Of a DNA stretch of 64,000 nt, positions 1 to 8,786 are shown in pieces. Positions within the stretch are counted from its first letter, which is position 1; the number at the start of each line of letters is the position of its first letter. Under the pieces are notes generated by a model. The model ran no database searches, had not been told where the DNA came from, and was given only the letters and a program-made list of their open reading frames with translations. Source of the stretch: Bacillota bacterium (GTDB lineage Bacteria > Bacillota > Clostridia > DSM-8532); contig JAEZTB010000048.1 of assembly GCA_023443745.1 (NCBI GenBank), positions 124,001 through 188,000 of the forward strand, written 5' to 3'. The position numbers and the translations under genes were made by a program.

Positions 1-305
1 TAACCGAAAAAACATCTTCGGTGGATTATGCCACCGCCATGCTGCGACTGATGGAGCTGTCAGCAGGATCGGGAAAAGCCGCATTTGGTAAAATCGACGC
101 TTTGGGCTTCTTGCTTGTAAAGCAGCGGTTCAGCTATATTTTGAACAAGCCGTCAAAGGAACGATATATCGTCACCATGGCTGTCTTGACTCTTTTTGCT
201 GCTTTTGTGATTGCGTTTTCGGCAATGGTAAGCCGTACCTATTTTTATCCCTATCCGGCGCTTATGACTCCGCCGGAATACCGCGACAGTTATACCGAAA
301 GGTAG
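1..305 (+). CDS. C-terminal end of an M56/BlaR1-like membrane protein (cut by window edge)
   Basis: The frame is open from base 3 with no stop before 305, so this is the 3' end of a gene that starts left of the window. An internal GTG at 21 is probably not the true start. The visible 100 residues have the pattern YATAMLRLMELS, then a basic stretch LNKPSKERYIV, then one hydrophobic helix (VTMAVLTLFAAFVIAFSAMV) and a short tail. This resembles the last part of M56-family (BlaR1/MecR1-type) metallopeptidases, where a basic linker precedes the final membrane helix. The zinc site would lie outside the window, so the family call rests on weak similarity. An ABC exporter follows 50 bp downstream on the same strand, an arrangement often seen with BlaR1-like sensors. 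Confidence 0.45.
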   Translation, partial: TEKTSSVDYATAMLRLMELSAGSGKAAFGKIDALGFLLVKQRFSYILNKPSKERYIVTMAVLTLFAAFVIAFSAMVSRTYFYPYPALMTPPEYRDSYTER

Positions 306-355
306 TTATTTTTTTGCTCAATAAAACTACATTTGTAGATATTAGGAGGTGCGTC

Positions 356-1231
356 ATGTACAATATTGAGATTACCAATCTGACAAAGCAATACAGAAAT
401 GGCGTAAAAGCATTGGATGGTGTCAGTTTTTCTGTATCCGGTGGTGTCTATGGCCTTCTGGGCCACAACGGCGCGGGCAAAACCACGCTGATGAAAGCCC
501 TCGTTACCATTTTACAACCATCAAGCGGAGTAATTTCTATTTGCGGTTTCAATACCAAAAAACACGGCGACGAGGTGCGCGCCCGAATTGGGTATTTGCC
601 GCAGGAGGTTTCTCTATATCCGTCACTTTCCGTAATCGATTTCGTGAGCTATATGGCGGTGCTAAAGGGTGTTCATGGCACAGAGAGAGTGCGTGAGATT
701 TTGAAACAGGTGGATATGCTTGAGTTTTCAAAGAGGAAAATCGGCCAGTTATCCGGCGGTATGAAACGCCGAGTTGGTATTGCACAGGCGCTTGTCGGTG
801 ACCCGCAGGTTTTGATTGTTGACGAGCCGACTGCGGGACTTGACCCTGAAGAACGGGTACGCTTTCGCGGGGTGCTGTCACGCTTTGCAAAGGACGGGAA
901 AACCGTATTACTTTCAACGCATATCGTAGAGGATATTTATCAGCTCTGCGAGGAATTAACTGTATTGCAAAAAGGCCGTCTATTCTTCAGCGGCTCTGTC
1001 GCCGGTCTGATGCGTCAAGTCGATGGAAAAACCAAGGTCATGCTTTTAAATGGCGAAGAAGAGCTGGTTGAGCTTCAAAAGAAAGCCGTAGTCATATCCA
1101 CGACATACGAAAACAGCGGCCTGTATGCCAGAATTGTAGATGAAAAAGCAGTGTTCCCCCAGGTAGAGACCGTGGCAGCAACACTGGAGGATGCTTATGT
1201 GTACTGTATGGGAGGAAAAACGCATGCGTAA
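356..1231 (+). CDS. ABC transporter ATP-binding protein (exporter type)
   Basis: This 291-residue nucleotide-binding subunit powers an ABC-2 type exporter at the inner face of the membrane. It shows Walker A GHNGAGKTT near residue 35, a Q-loop (YLPQEVSLYP), the signature LSGGMKRRVGIAQAL, Walker B VLIVDEPTAGLDP and the switch histidine in LLSTHIVED. The ATG at 356 is preferred over an upstream in-frame start because AGGAGGT lies at 344-350. The C-terminal 80 residues are a short accessory domain typical of drug, bacteriocin or antibiotic exporters. The stop overlaps the next gene, so the three genes 356-2614 form one operon. The substrate cannot be read from sequence. Confidence 0.9.
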   Translation: MYNIEITNLTKQYRNGVKALDGVSFSVSGGVYGLLGHNGAGKTTLMKALVTILQPSSGVISICGFNTKKHGDEVRARIGYLPQEVSLYPSLSVIDFVSYMAVLKGVHGTERVREILKQVDMLEFSKRKIGQLSGGMKRRVGIAQALVGDPQVLIVDEPTAGLDPEERVRFRGVLSRFAKDGKTVLLSTHIVEDIYQLCEELTVLQKGRLFFSGSVAGLMRQVDGKTKVMLLNGEEELVELQKKAVVISTTYENSGLYARIVDEKAVFPQVETVAATLEDAYVYCMGGKTHA

Positions 1232-1988
1232 TGTTCTTTCTATCATTCACTATGAATGCAAAATGTTTTTTTTCAGGCTTGCCACATGGGGTGTGCTGCT
1301 TGTTGCCACATTGGTCGCTTTGCTTGATAATTTCCCGTCAGTAGAGAATCTTGCAAGGTTGGAGTTTCTTGCACAGCCGGTCTATTTCATATATCGAACC
1401 ATGAGCATTGACGGACTGATTTTGATTTTTGGATTGATGTTTCTATTGTCCAGCCGGATACCTGTGGACAAGAAAACAGGAGTTCATTCCCTGTTCCTGG
1501 CAGCTCCGATCAGTAAAGGACAATATGTCATTGGAAAGCTTCTCAGTGGTTTTATCTATACGCTGACGATGATTGCCCTGTTTATTTCACTGAATACCGT
1601 GGTTTATGCCGCATTCAGTCCCTTTGACGCCCACATGATGGATTATGTCACGCCACTTATTAAAGTATTGATTGTCAGTGGTCTTCCCGTCAGCTTTTTT
1701 ATCGGTTGCTGTGCGGTTGCGCTTCCGGCTCTGATGGATATACGCCTGTTCTATTTCTTAATTTCCGTAGTGTTTATTCTCAACGCTATGGTTGTCAGCT
1801 CCGCAGAGAAAAAGCCGTTTTATCTGATTATATCCGGAGATTTGCTGAAGCTTTTATGGCAGCATCCTGAATTTCCGTTCCACGATATGGGAAGTGTGAT
1901 GGCAAACCTGTGTTTTCTGATAGGCAGCGGTCTGCTTTCAGGGATTATGCTTTTACGCAAGCGTAAGTTTTGGAGGACAGAATCATGA
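1224..1988 (+). CDS. ABC-2 type membrane permease subunit
   Basis: This 254-residue protein has about six hydrophobic segments, the layout of an ABC-2 permease. Its start at 1224 lies inside the ATPase gene (8 bp overlap) and is preceded by GGGAGG, which suggests translational coupling. A helix-loop region with PVDKKTG followed by LFLAAPISKGQYVIGKLLSG is typical of ABC-2 permeases, where the KGQYVIGKLL segment follows the first cytoplasmic loop. It should form the channel together with the next gene. I see no conserved residues that identify the cargo. Confidence 0.75.
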   Translation: MRNVLSIIHYECKMFFFRLATWGVLLVATLVALLDNFPSVENLARLEFLAQPVYFIYRTMSIDGLILIFGLMFLLSSRIPVDKKTGVHSLFLAAPISKGQYVIGKLLSGFIYTLTMIALFISLNTVVYAAFSPFDAHMMDYVTPLIKVLIVSGLPVSFFIGCCAVALPALMDIRLFYFLISVVFILNAMVVSSAEKKPFYLIISGDLLKLLWQHPEFPFHDMGSVMANLCFLIGSGLLSGIMLLRKRKFWRTES

Positions 1989-2614
1989 AACGCTTGCTGT
2001 ACGAACACAAAATCATGGGGACAAATCCAATATGGATTTCAGCTTCCTTTGTTGCAGTTTTGGCGTTCCTTGCGTTTTTCGGCGGCGAACTGCTTAACCT
2101 AAGTTGTATTGGCTTTGAGGTAGTAATTCCTTTTTTTGCTGCCATCGCTGTAGGTGAATGGGGTAAAACAAAAGCAGACGCAAGCTTCGACATCATCGCA
2201 TCCCAAAGTAAATCCCTGTTCACATGGGTCTCTGCCCGCTTTGCCGCGGTATTCTCCACTATCAGCATTTTTGCTTTCGCAGGCATGGCTGTAGTATCTT
2301 TTGCCAGAAATGAAATGCCTCTTGGAGAAATGTTTTTGATATATCTGGCTCCCGCTTTTTTTCTCTCCACGCTATGCTTACTTTGCGGTCTTTGCTCTTC
2401 TCAGGAGCATATCGCAACCTTAATTTCCGGAATCATTTGGCTCCTAGCCATGCTAACCCGCAGCTTACTCCGTTTCCCCGGCGTGGAGTATGTCTATCCA
2501 TTCATTCGGTATACCGGAGACCAGAACGGCATATGGCTGATAAATAAGGCTGTTTTATTGGCCTTGAGCTTGGTATTATGGGTGATTATATGGCTTTTGT
2601 GTAAAAAGCGTTAA
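1985..2614 (+). CDS. Second membrane subunit of the ABC exporter
   Basis: The start ATG at 1985 overlaps the previous stop in the form ATGA, with GGAGGA just upstream, so this gene is translationally coupled to the permease before it. The 209-residue product has about six hydrophobic helices and little soluble sequence. It carries a motif FDIIASQSKSLFTWVSARFAAV that parallels the PISKGQ...GKL segment of its neighbour, so it is probably a diverged second permease of a heteromeric transporter. No family name is secure. The gene ends 3 bp before the stop of the convergent rhodanese gene. Confidence 0.65.
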   Translation: MKRLLYEHKIMGTNPIWISASFVAVLAFLAFFGGELLNLSCIGFEVVIPFFAAIAVGEWGKTKADASFDIIASQSKSLFTWVSARFAAVFSTISIFAFAGMAVVSFARNEMPLGEMFLIYLAPAFFLSTLCLLCGLCSSQEHIATLISGIIWLLAMLTRSLLRFPGVEYVYPFIRYTGDQNGIWLINKAVLLALSLVLWVIIWLLCKKR

Positions 2615-2616
2615 GG

Positions 2617-2937
2617 CTATCTTTCAAGGAGCCCTCTATATCCCCCGGTACCACCGGCCACATTAATGACGTTATAGCCCATGTCTTTCAATACCCCGCA
2701 TGTCCTCATGCTTCTTGCACCCGACTGGCATATCACATAATACTCCTGGGACCTATCTAGATATTCCTTAGGTTCCGATAAAATCCTGTTCATTGGAACA
2801 TTCTTGGCCGAAGGTAAATGGCCGCTATTATACTCATAGGGTTCCCTGATATCGATTAAATTCACCTTTCCAATAAGGTTGTCCATCTCTTTTACATGGA
2901 TTGAGTCTGTACTTTTCTTTTGAAGGAACTGTAACAT
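2617..2937 (-). CDS. Single-domain rhodanese (sulfurtransferase-like)
   Basis: The 106-residue protein is one rhodanese domain with the conserved entry IDIREPYEYNSGHLPSAKNVPM and the active-site loop ICQSGARSM, whose cysteine would carry a persulfide. The C-terminal GGTGGYRGLL matches the usual GG...W region of PspE/GlpE-like proteins. There is no signal peptide, so it should be cytoplasmic. The ATG is preceded by AGGAGG at 7 bp. It faces the ABC operon tail to tail and is transcribed away from the xylose sensing genes. Its physiological sulfur donor and acceptor are unknown. Confidence 0.88.
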   Translation of the reverse strand: MLQFLQKKSTDSIHVKEMDNLIGKVNLIDIREPYEYNSGHLPSAKNVPMNRILSEPKEYLDRSQEYYVICQSGARSMRTCGVLKDMGYNVINVAGGTGGYRGLLER

Positions 2938-2959
2938 AATAAAACCTCCTGTCGCTTTT

Positions 2960-3000
2960 ATTATATACGTTCTCTTCGCTCGGTCATGTGACTAAGTCAC
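2960..3000 (-). promoter_or_regulatory. Likely promoter and palindromic operator of the rhodanese gene
   Basis: On the minus strand a perfect TATAAT lies at 2965-2960. It is preceded by ATGACC at a 16-bp spacing. Just upstream, at 2988-3000, is the 13-bp palindrome GTGACTTAGTCAC. Its position against the -35 suggests a regulator binding site. The spacing between half-sites is odd and does not fit the canonical Crp/Fnr layout. Confidence 0.4.
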
Positions 3001-3019
3001 AATTGCTTATATTTGACAT

Positions 3020-4642
3020 TCATTTCAGGCTGTCCCGATATTCCGAGGGAGTGAGCCCGGTGTATTTCTTGAATATTCTACAGAAATAATAAGGATTATC
3101 ATAGCCAACCTTCTCACCGATTTCAAAGGACCTTGCATCTTTCTGACCCAAAAGTTTTTTTGCTTTTTCAATTCTCCGTTCTATGATATATTCCATAAAA
3201 CTCTGGCCAACCGACAGACGGAACAGGCTGCTAAAATAATTGGGGCTGATGTGAAACATTTCAGTCATGAGTTCGAGGGATAATTCCTTTTCGTAATTTT
3301 GATCAATATAAGATCTGGCTTCCTCAATAATCCTCTTTGTCTTAAGAATCTTTGTATTCAGAATATGATCCGTAAGCTGATTAAAGGCAGAAACCATCCA
3401 CTTCCTGGTTTCGATAAGTGTTTTATATTTTTTCACCTCATCGAAATACAGGAATTTCTTACCGAATATCTCCTCCATATTCATGTCGAATTCCGATACA
3501 ATCCGCGATGCGATACAGAATAGCTCTATGCATATCTGATGAAAGTTATTGACTTCCAGGTTTCTGCACCGCTTCATATCGTCAAAAACACTCTCAATGG
3601 TTTTTGTGACTATATTTCGATCTCCAACTCTCAGTGAGGAGAGAAGCTTGTTCTCATGCTCTTTATTCAGGTGATAATGCAAGCTGGTATAACCTGCAAT
3701 ATCTTCAATATGGATAATACTGCCCTTACCGGTAAAAAGCCTGTGCTCCAAAGCCCGTTTTGCCTCTTCATAGCAAGGTTTTACCGAGACTAATCCATTT
3801 CCGACTCGGGAGCAGCCAATACTGATGCTCATATTGGTTTTATCCGCCACGGCCTCACAGACAGCCTCCATATTGGCAGTGAAAATAGCTTTGTTATCAT
3901 TGACACTCAGCCTCTCATCGCAAAAATAGATACATACAAATTCTTCATTCTTGGTTTCAAAGCACAAACCCAGCGGGCAAAACATCTCATTTATAATATC
4001 AAATACCTTCATTTTAAAAATGAGGCGCTTTTCTTCAGGAATCTCAGCTGTGAAATGCGTTAAATCATCCAATTCAACGACCGACACAAAGAAAGTCTCG
4101 CTTGAAAAGTGAATGTCGACAAAAGCCATCATATTGACCAATCGATCCAGGTCATCGCAATCAAAAATCAATTGATTCAAATAGCGGTACTTAAGAAGCG
4201 GCAGGCTCAGTTTGAGCTGCTGCCTCAGCTTTTGTTCATTTTCCTCTTCAAGTCTTTCAACGACTATTTCCTGTATGGCCCGCTTTACAATACGAGTCAT
4301 TTCGTCCATATCTGCTGTTTTAAGCACATAATCAAAAGCCCCCAGCTTAACGGCTGTTTGGGCATAAGAAAAATCGTCAAAGCCACTTAAGATAATGACT
4401 TTTGTGTTTTGCTTTATGGCTTTTATCGCTTTTAGAAACTCCAGACCGTCTATTCCAGGCATTTTAATATCTGTGAGAACAACTTCGGGTAAAAATTCAG
4501 TGAAAAGTGTAAGCCCTGCCTCTCCGTTCTCCGCGGTTATAACATCGGAAAACCCCTGCTCAGGCCAGTTGATCGCATTTTTAATCCCCTCACGGATCAT
4601 GGTATCATCATCCACGATTAGCAGTTTGAACAAAACATCCAC
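3020..4642 (-). CDS. YesN/AraC-type response regulator of xylose transport (LytR-like)
   Basis: The 540-residue protein has an N-terminal receiver with acidic pocket D11-D13 and phospho-acceptor D58 in LTDIKMPG. A middle region of about 300 residues of the YesN type follows. The C-terminal AraC-type double helix-turn-helix covers roughly residues 435-540 (MFHISPNYFSSLFR, GYDNPYYFCRIFKKYTGLTPSEYR). It lies 4 bp after the kinase gene and is its cognate regulator. In Clostridium beijerinckii an equivalent regulator, called LytR in the XylFII-LytSR system, activates xylFGH. The same role is inferred here from gene order. The ATG at 4642 has GAGGGGG upstream. Confidence 0.85.
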   Translation of the reverse strand: MDVLFKLLIVDDDTMIREGIKNAINWPEQGFSDVITAENGEAGLTLFTEFLPEVVLTDIKMPGIDGLEFLKAIKAIKQNTKVIILSGFDDFSYAQTAVKLGAFDYVLKTADMDEMTRIVKRAIQEIVVERLEEENEQKLRQQLKLSLPLLKYRYLNQLIFDCDDLDRLVNMMAFVDIHFSSETFFVSVVELDDLTHFTAEIPEEKRLIFKMKVFDIINEMFCPLGLCFETKNEEFVCIYFCDERLSVNDNKAIFTANMEAVCEAVADKTNMSISIGCSRVGNGLVSVKPCYEEAKRALEHRLFTGKGSIIHIEDIAGYTSLHYHLNKEHENKLLSSLRVGDRNIVTKTIESVFDDMKRCRNLEVNNFHQICIELFCIASRIVSEFDMNMEEIFGKKFLYFDEVKKYKTLIETRKWMVSAFNQLTDHILNTKILKTKRIIEEARSYIDQNYEKELSLELMTEMFHISPNYFSSLFRLSVGQSFMEYIIERRIEKAKKLLGQKDARSFEIGEKVGYDNPYYFCRIFKKYTGLTPSEYRDSLK

Positions 4643-4646
4643 CCCC

Positions 4647-6437
4647 TCACGTCCTCGCTGGGATTGTTATGGTAAAAACAGTTTCGATATTGGGAACACT
4701 GGTGCATTCAAATGTAAAATCATTATTAAAATAAAGACAGAGTCTCTCACGAATATTCTTAAGACCAAATCCATTTTCAAGGATGACCGAAATTCCTTCC
4801 TGACCGACCCGGCTTATCCCCACACCGTTATCTATAACCTTGAAAACAATACGTTCATCCTTTTTCATCACTTCTATTTTAATAAATCCTTTGTCTGCTT
4901 TTTTTTCCATCCCATGATAGAGCGCATTCTCAACCAATGGCTGAAGGATAAGCTTGATCGTCTTATATTGAAGAGTCTCGGGAGCAGCTTCAATCTGGTA
5001 ATCAAACAGGGGTGGATACATGATTCTTTGGATACTAAGATATTCCTTTACATGCTCAACCTCATTTTCAACAATGGTGAACTCTTTACCCTTGTTTAAA
5101 CCCAGCTTGAAGAACTTGGACAGAGAAGCCGCCATTTTTCCGATCTCTGAATTTCCGCTGGCCATGGCATTCCAGTATATGGAGGCTAGGGTATTATAAA
5201 GAAAATGCGGATTGATTTGAGATTCCAGAACTTTGATTTCAGCTTCGACTTTTTTAGCGCTTTCATTTTCAACCATATGAATCAGAGATTCAATATTGAC
5301 CATCATTTTGTTGAAAGAATTCCCCAATTGTCCGATTTCATCATCGTATAGGGCATTAAATCGGACCTTCATATCGCCCGCTGAACCTTTTTCCATGAGC
5401 CTCATCAGCTTATATACCGGGTTGAGTACACTCTTTGACACAATGATTGAAAAGAATATCACGAAAACCAGGCAAGCAAAGGAGATCAGCAGGGATACAT
5501 CGCGGATATTTGTGGCATCGGCTATCAGCTCTTCATAATCGGTGATAACAATCGATTTCCACATATTGACCGATAAGGTATTAAAAACGATAAACTTGGA
5601 TTGGTTGTTTTCTTTTATAATAAAACTGGACTCATCTTCTTTTTGAATGCGATCCTTAATGTTTTTATTACTTAAAAGCTTTCCTATGAAGGATTTGTCG
5701 GGATGGAACAGAATCCTCCCGTCAGGGGATACAAGATAGGTAACAGAGCTCTTTCCCAATCTTATATTTTTATAGATGCTGTCCATCATGCCAACATCCA
5801 GATGGACAACCAGCACACCTAATACGCCATGCTCCTGATTATACAGTTTTTCTGTCAGAATAAATACATTCCTGCCAAGTACAGGCTGTGTCGGCCACCA
5901 GATATTTTTATTGGCTTGAATGGTTTTCATATACAATTCAGATTCTTTATAGCTCTGCTGATATTCCTCGTTCAAGAACACCATGCCGCGTTCTTCGGTT
6001 ATATCCCCGACAGCAAAAATACTATTATTTTTCTGTGTCAGTATGTAAACGCTGGAGATGCTTTCATTGCTATCCTTAATCATTTTTAGAAGGATGCTCA
6101 TCTTCAGATTGTCTTCATTGAATCTTTCAGCACTTGCGTGAGCTTCGTTTGTTAAAATATCCATGACTGTTGAATTGTTCAAAAGAACCCTGCCAATATC
6201 ATTTATATTCTGAAATTGCAGCAGCATATTGGTATTGATTTCCTTGACGAAATCACTTGAATACTTAATGGTGATATCCTTGATCGTATTGGAAGCTTTA
6301 TTATACGAAAACAAGCCCAATATGATAAGAGGTAGCAGCGAAATACAGGCAAAAAAAACAACCAGCCTGAATCGGAGCCCCCTGTTCATGATAGATATTA
6401 TCAAATAGTCCCTGAAAGAGTTCATAGAGTTCTTCAT
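4647..6437 (-). CDS. YesM/LytS-type sensor histidine kinase for xylose
   Basis: The 596-residue membrane kinase has a first helix near residues 25-45, an extracellular Cache-like sensor region to about residue 300, a second helix (LLISFACLVFVIFFSIIV) and a HAMP domain. A His_kinase domain follows with the phospho-histidine in QINPHFLYNTLASI, then an HATPase domain with LVENALYHGM, DNGVGI and GFGLKNIRERL. The ATG at 6437 has AAAGGTGAT at 5 bp and is better placed than a TTG at 6452. It sits between a sugar-binding lipoprotein and a YesN regulator, which matches XylFII-LytS-LytR. In that system the lipoprotein presents xylose to the extracellular part of the kinase. Confidence 0.87.
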   Translation of the reverse strand: MKNSMNSFRDYLIISIMNRGLRFRLVVFFACISLLPLIILGLFSYNKASNTIKDITIKYSSDFVKEINTNMLLQFQNINDIGRVLLNNSTVMDILTNEAHASAERFNEDNLKMSILLKMIKDSNESISSVYILTQKNNSIFAVGDITEERGMVFLNEEYQQSYKESELYMKTIQANKNIWWPTQPVLGRNVFILTEKLYNQEHGVLGVLVVHLDVGMMDSIYKNIRLGKSSVTYLVSPDGRILFHPDKSFIGKLLSNKNIKDRIQKEDESSFIIKENNQSKFIVFNTLSVNMWKSIVITDYEELIADATNIRDVSLLISFACLVFVIFFSIIVSKSVLNPVYKLMRLMEKGSAGDMKVRFNALYDDEIGQLGNSFNKMMVNIESLIHMVENESAKKVEAEIKVLESQINPHFLYNTLASIYWNAMASGNSEIGKMAASLSKFFKLGLNKGKEFTIVENEVEHVKEYLSIQRIMYPPLFDYQIEAAPETLQYKTIKLILQPLVENALYHGMEKKADKGFIKIEVMKKDERIVFKVIDNGVGISRVGQEGISVILENGFGLKNIRERLCLYFNNDFTFECTSVPNIETVFTITIPART

Positions 6438-6452
6438 GATCACCTTTGCCAA

Positions 6453-7547
6453 TTACGGGAGATCGTTATAGATTTCCTCACGGCTTTTGATACCTGTCTG
6501 TATCACAGTCTTATCAAGATTTTCTTTTGTCACCAGTACGGTTCTGGCAAATATTGTAGGAATATCTTTCAACCCATTGAAGGTTTTCCCAGTGGCATCT
6601 GCCGGTACCAGGTCATTGGCCAGGCTGATAGCGGCTCTAGCCCCTTCTTCAGCAAATTCTCTTTGCGGGTATAGCAGCGTCACCGTCTGAACACCATCTT
6701 TAATACGCTTTAATGCACTAAGATCACCGTCTGTACCCGTAACAAATATCTTTCCTTCCAGTTTCTGCTCTTTTAAAGTCTCAACTACGCCCCCTGCCAT
6801 ACCGTCATTTGATACAATGATTGCATCCACCTTGTTGTTTGATAATTCCAGCCCTTTTCTGACCGCCAGTTGGGCTTTCTCAGGAGACCAATTGTCACAC
6901 CATACTTCCAGTGAAACAGTGATTTCACCTGCGGACAGGTATGGGTCCAGGATATTATAGTAGCCTTTTTTCTGAGCTTTTGCATTACTGTCGGTTTGAG
7001 AGCCGTTAATGATGAAATAATTGCCTTTAGGAACGCTGTTTACGGCAGCAGATGCGAGGGACTCACCAATACCGATAGCATCAAAGCCTATAAAGACATC
7101 AAGATCTGCATTGGTGATCATACGCGAATACGCAAGCACGGGAATGCTTGCGTTTTTCGCGGATTTGACACATTCTGAAGCAGTTTCGTCATTTACAGCC
7201 ACAATCACCAATACATCCACTTTTTGTCGGATAAGCTCCTCTATTTGTTCCTGCTGAAGCTTCTCGTCCATATTAGCGTCCTTTGTCAAGACCTTGGCAC
7301 CGTATTTTGACGCCTCCTGCTCGAAGTATTCTTTTTCGTTAATCCATCTTTCCTCTGCCAGGGTTCCCAATGCGAGCCCAATGACAACCTGGTTGTTCCC
7401 GATTTCAATCATCTGCTCACTTTCTGTATTACCGGATGTATCCTTATCGGAGATGATATTCGTCAGAGAATCCTGCTTACAACCGCCAAGGAAAACGACC
7501 AGAAGGAGGATCAATGAAAATAGGATCATTCTATCTCTACTGTTCAT
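6453..7547 (-). CDS. Xylose-binding lipoprotein serving the sensor kinase (XylFII-like)
   Basis: This 364-residue lipoprotein starts with a signal peptide ending in a lipobox LGGC (Cys23). It continues as a type I periplasmic binding protein of the xylose/ribose family, with segments VIGLALGTLAEERW, VDVLVIVAVND, IPVLAYSRMI, VSNDGMAGGVVETL and FVTGTDGD. It is clearly paralogous to the XylF at 10431-11504. It is not followed by transporter genes but by the kinase 15 bp downstream, so it is most likely the sensory binding protein (XylFII) rather than a transport component. AGCGGAGGTGTG precedes the ATG at 7547. The 105-bp gap to xylH may hold its own promoter. Confidence 0.85.
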   Translation of the reverse strand: MNSRDRMILFSLILLLVVFLGGCKQDSLTNIISDKDTSGNTESEQMIEIGNNQVVIGLALGTLAEERWINEKEYFEQEASKYGAKVLTKDANMDEKLQQEQIEELIRQKVDVLVIVAVNDETASECVKSAKNASIPVLAYSRMITNADLDVFIGFDAIGIGESLASAAVNSVPKGNYFIINGSQTDSNAKAQKKGYYNILDPYLSAGEITVSLEVWCDNWSPEKAQLAVRKGLELSNNKVDAIIVSNDGMAGGVVETLKEQKLEGKIFVTGTDGDLSALKRIKDGVQTVTLLYPQREFAEEGARAAISLANDLVPADATGKTFNGLKDIPTIFARTVLVTKENLDKTVIQTGIKSREEIYNDLP

Positions 7548-7652
7548 CAGCTCACACCTCCGCTAAGGCTAGACATATCCAAAAGTGTCCAATATTGTAA
7601 TTGTATCAAATATATATGATGTAATAAACTGGTAATGTATATTTTCTTATTA

Positions 7653-8786
7653 CTATGCACGCCCTTTCTTCCTTGCCAGGATATCAAACCAGACAGCTAT
7701 TAGCAAAACAATGCCGGTAAATATCCCCTGTACATTGGAGCTTACATTTAAAAGACTCATTCCCGTGGTCAGGCTTGCCATGATCAGTGACCCTACAATC
7801 GCGCCGAATACTGTTCCCTCACCACCCATGAAGCTGGTTCCGCCGATAACAGCAGCCGATATGGCGCTGAATTCGAAGGAAATACCTGCATTGGTGGTTG
7901 CAGCATCAAGTCTGGCAGTGAGAATTAATCCGGATACGGCACTTAGTGCTCCGACCAGCATATAGATTCTCATGACTTCCTTATTGAGATTGATGCCTGA
8001 AAGCTTTGCCGCTTCCGGATTGCCGCCTATGGCATAAAGCCTTCTGCCGAACCTTGTTTTCATAGATACAAAGGCTATCAGGATTGCAGCAACGATCATG
8101 ATGATAACAGGAACGGGAATACCTTTGTATTGGTTCATTATGAAGGTAAATACCATGACAAGGACCGCAATCAAAGCCATCTTGAGTATATGGCTTTGCA
8201 TTGAGGAAACCGCAATATTTTTTTTCTGCTTATCCACTCTGGCTTTTGTAATAAGGAAAATAAATAAGGTGATTCCGGCAAAAGAGATTATATAACCGCT
8301 AAGCTTTGAAAGATAACCCTGTCCAATGACAAGAAAGCTGGGTTTCATGCCGGAAATGGTTTGATTGTTGGTTATGATCAAGGTTAAGCTTCTGAAAAGC
8401 TGCATGCCGGCCAGAGTAACAATGAATGGCGGAATTTTCTGATAGGTTGCCCAATATCCGTTCCATGCGGCAAAAATGACACCGACAGCAATGGGAACAA
8501 TTATCGCAAATACTGTATTTACGCCCATTACCGATTGCATAATGGCACTAACAGCACCGGTAAACGCAACTATGGAACCCACAGAAAGATCAATGTGTCC
8601 GGCTACAATCAGCAATACCATCCCCACTGCTATGATAGCTATTGACGCCGTTTGTCTGAAAAGCGTCGAGAGGTTTCTGGCTTCTAAAAACGTTCCCTTG
8701 GTTAAAATCTCAAATACTATCCAGATGGCTGCCAGAGCAAAAACCAATATATAGGAACGAATGTCAATTTTCTTCCTAACTTCCAT
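7653..8786 (-). CDS. xylH: Xylose ABC transporter permease
   Basis: This 377-residue integral membrane protein has about ten hydrophobic helices in the pattern of BPD_transp_2 sugar permeases. Family segments include VGMVLLIVAGHIDLSVGSIVAFTG near the start and GLILTARLDAATTNAG, SAISAAVIGGTSFMGGEGTV in the second half. A cytoplasmic loop of about 30 residues (KARVDKQKKN) near the middle is seen in XylH-type rather than RbsC-type permeases. The start codon directly follows the xylG stop, so the two are one transcription unit. It should form a homodimeric channel for D-xylose. Confidence 0.88.
   Translation of the reverse strand: MEVRKKIDIRSYILVFALAAIWIVFEILTKGTFLEARNLSTLFRQTASIAIIAVGMVLLIVAGHIDLSVGSIVAFTGAVSAIMQSVMGVNTVFAIIVPIAVGVIFAAWNGYWATYQKIPPFIVTLAGMQLFRSLTLIITNNQTISGMKPSFLVIGQGYLSKLSGYIISFAGITLFIFLITKARVDKQKKNIAVSSMQSHILKMALIAVLVMVFTFIMNQYKGIPVPVIIMIVAAILIAFVSMKTRFGRRLYAIGGNPEAAKLSGINLNKEVMRIYMLVGALSAVSGLILTARLDAATTNAGISFEFSAISAAVIGGTSFMGGEGTVFGAIVGSLIMASLTTGMSLLNVSSNVQGIFTGIVLLIAVWFDILARKKGRA

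Noticed and set aside
549..917. A 122-residue minus-strand frame inside the ABC ATPase
   Set aside because: It is the shadow of a gene with complete ATPase motifs and has no start signals.
2987..3001. Crp/Fnr-like site at the rhodanese promoter
   Set aside because: The half-sites TGTGA and TCACA are five, not six, bases apart, so it is kept only as a generic palindrome.
8476..8754. Plus-strand frames rich in Met, Thr, Ala and Ile opposite the xylose permease
   Set aside because: They are typical antisense frames of membrane-protein genes, with no start signals.
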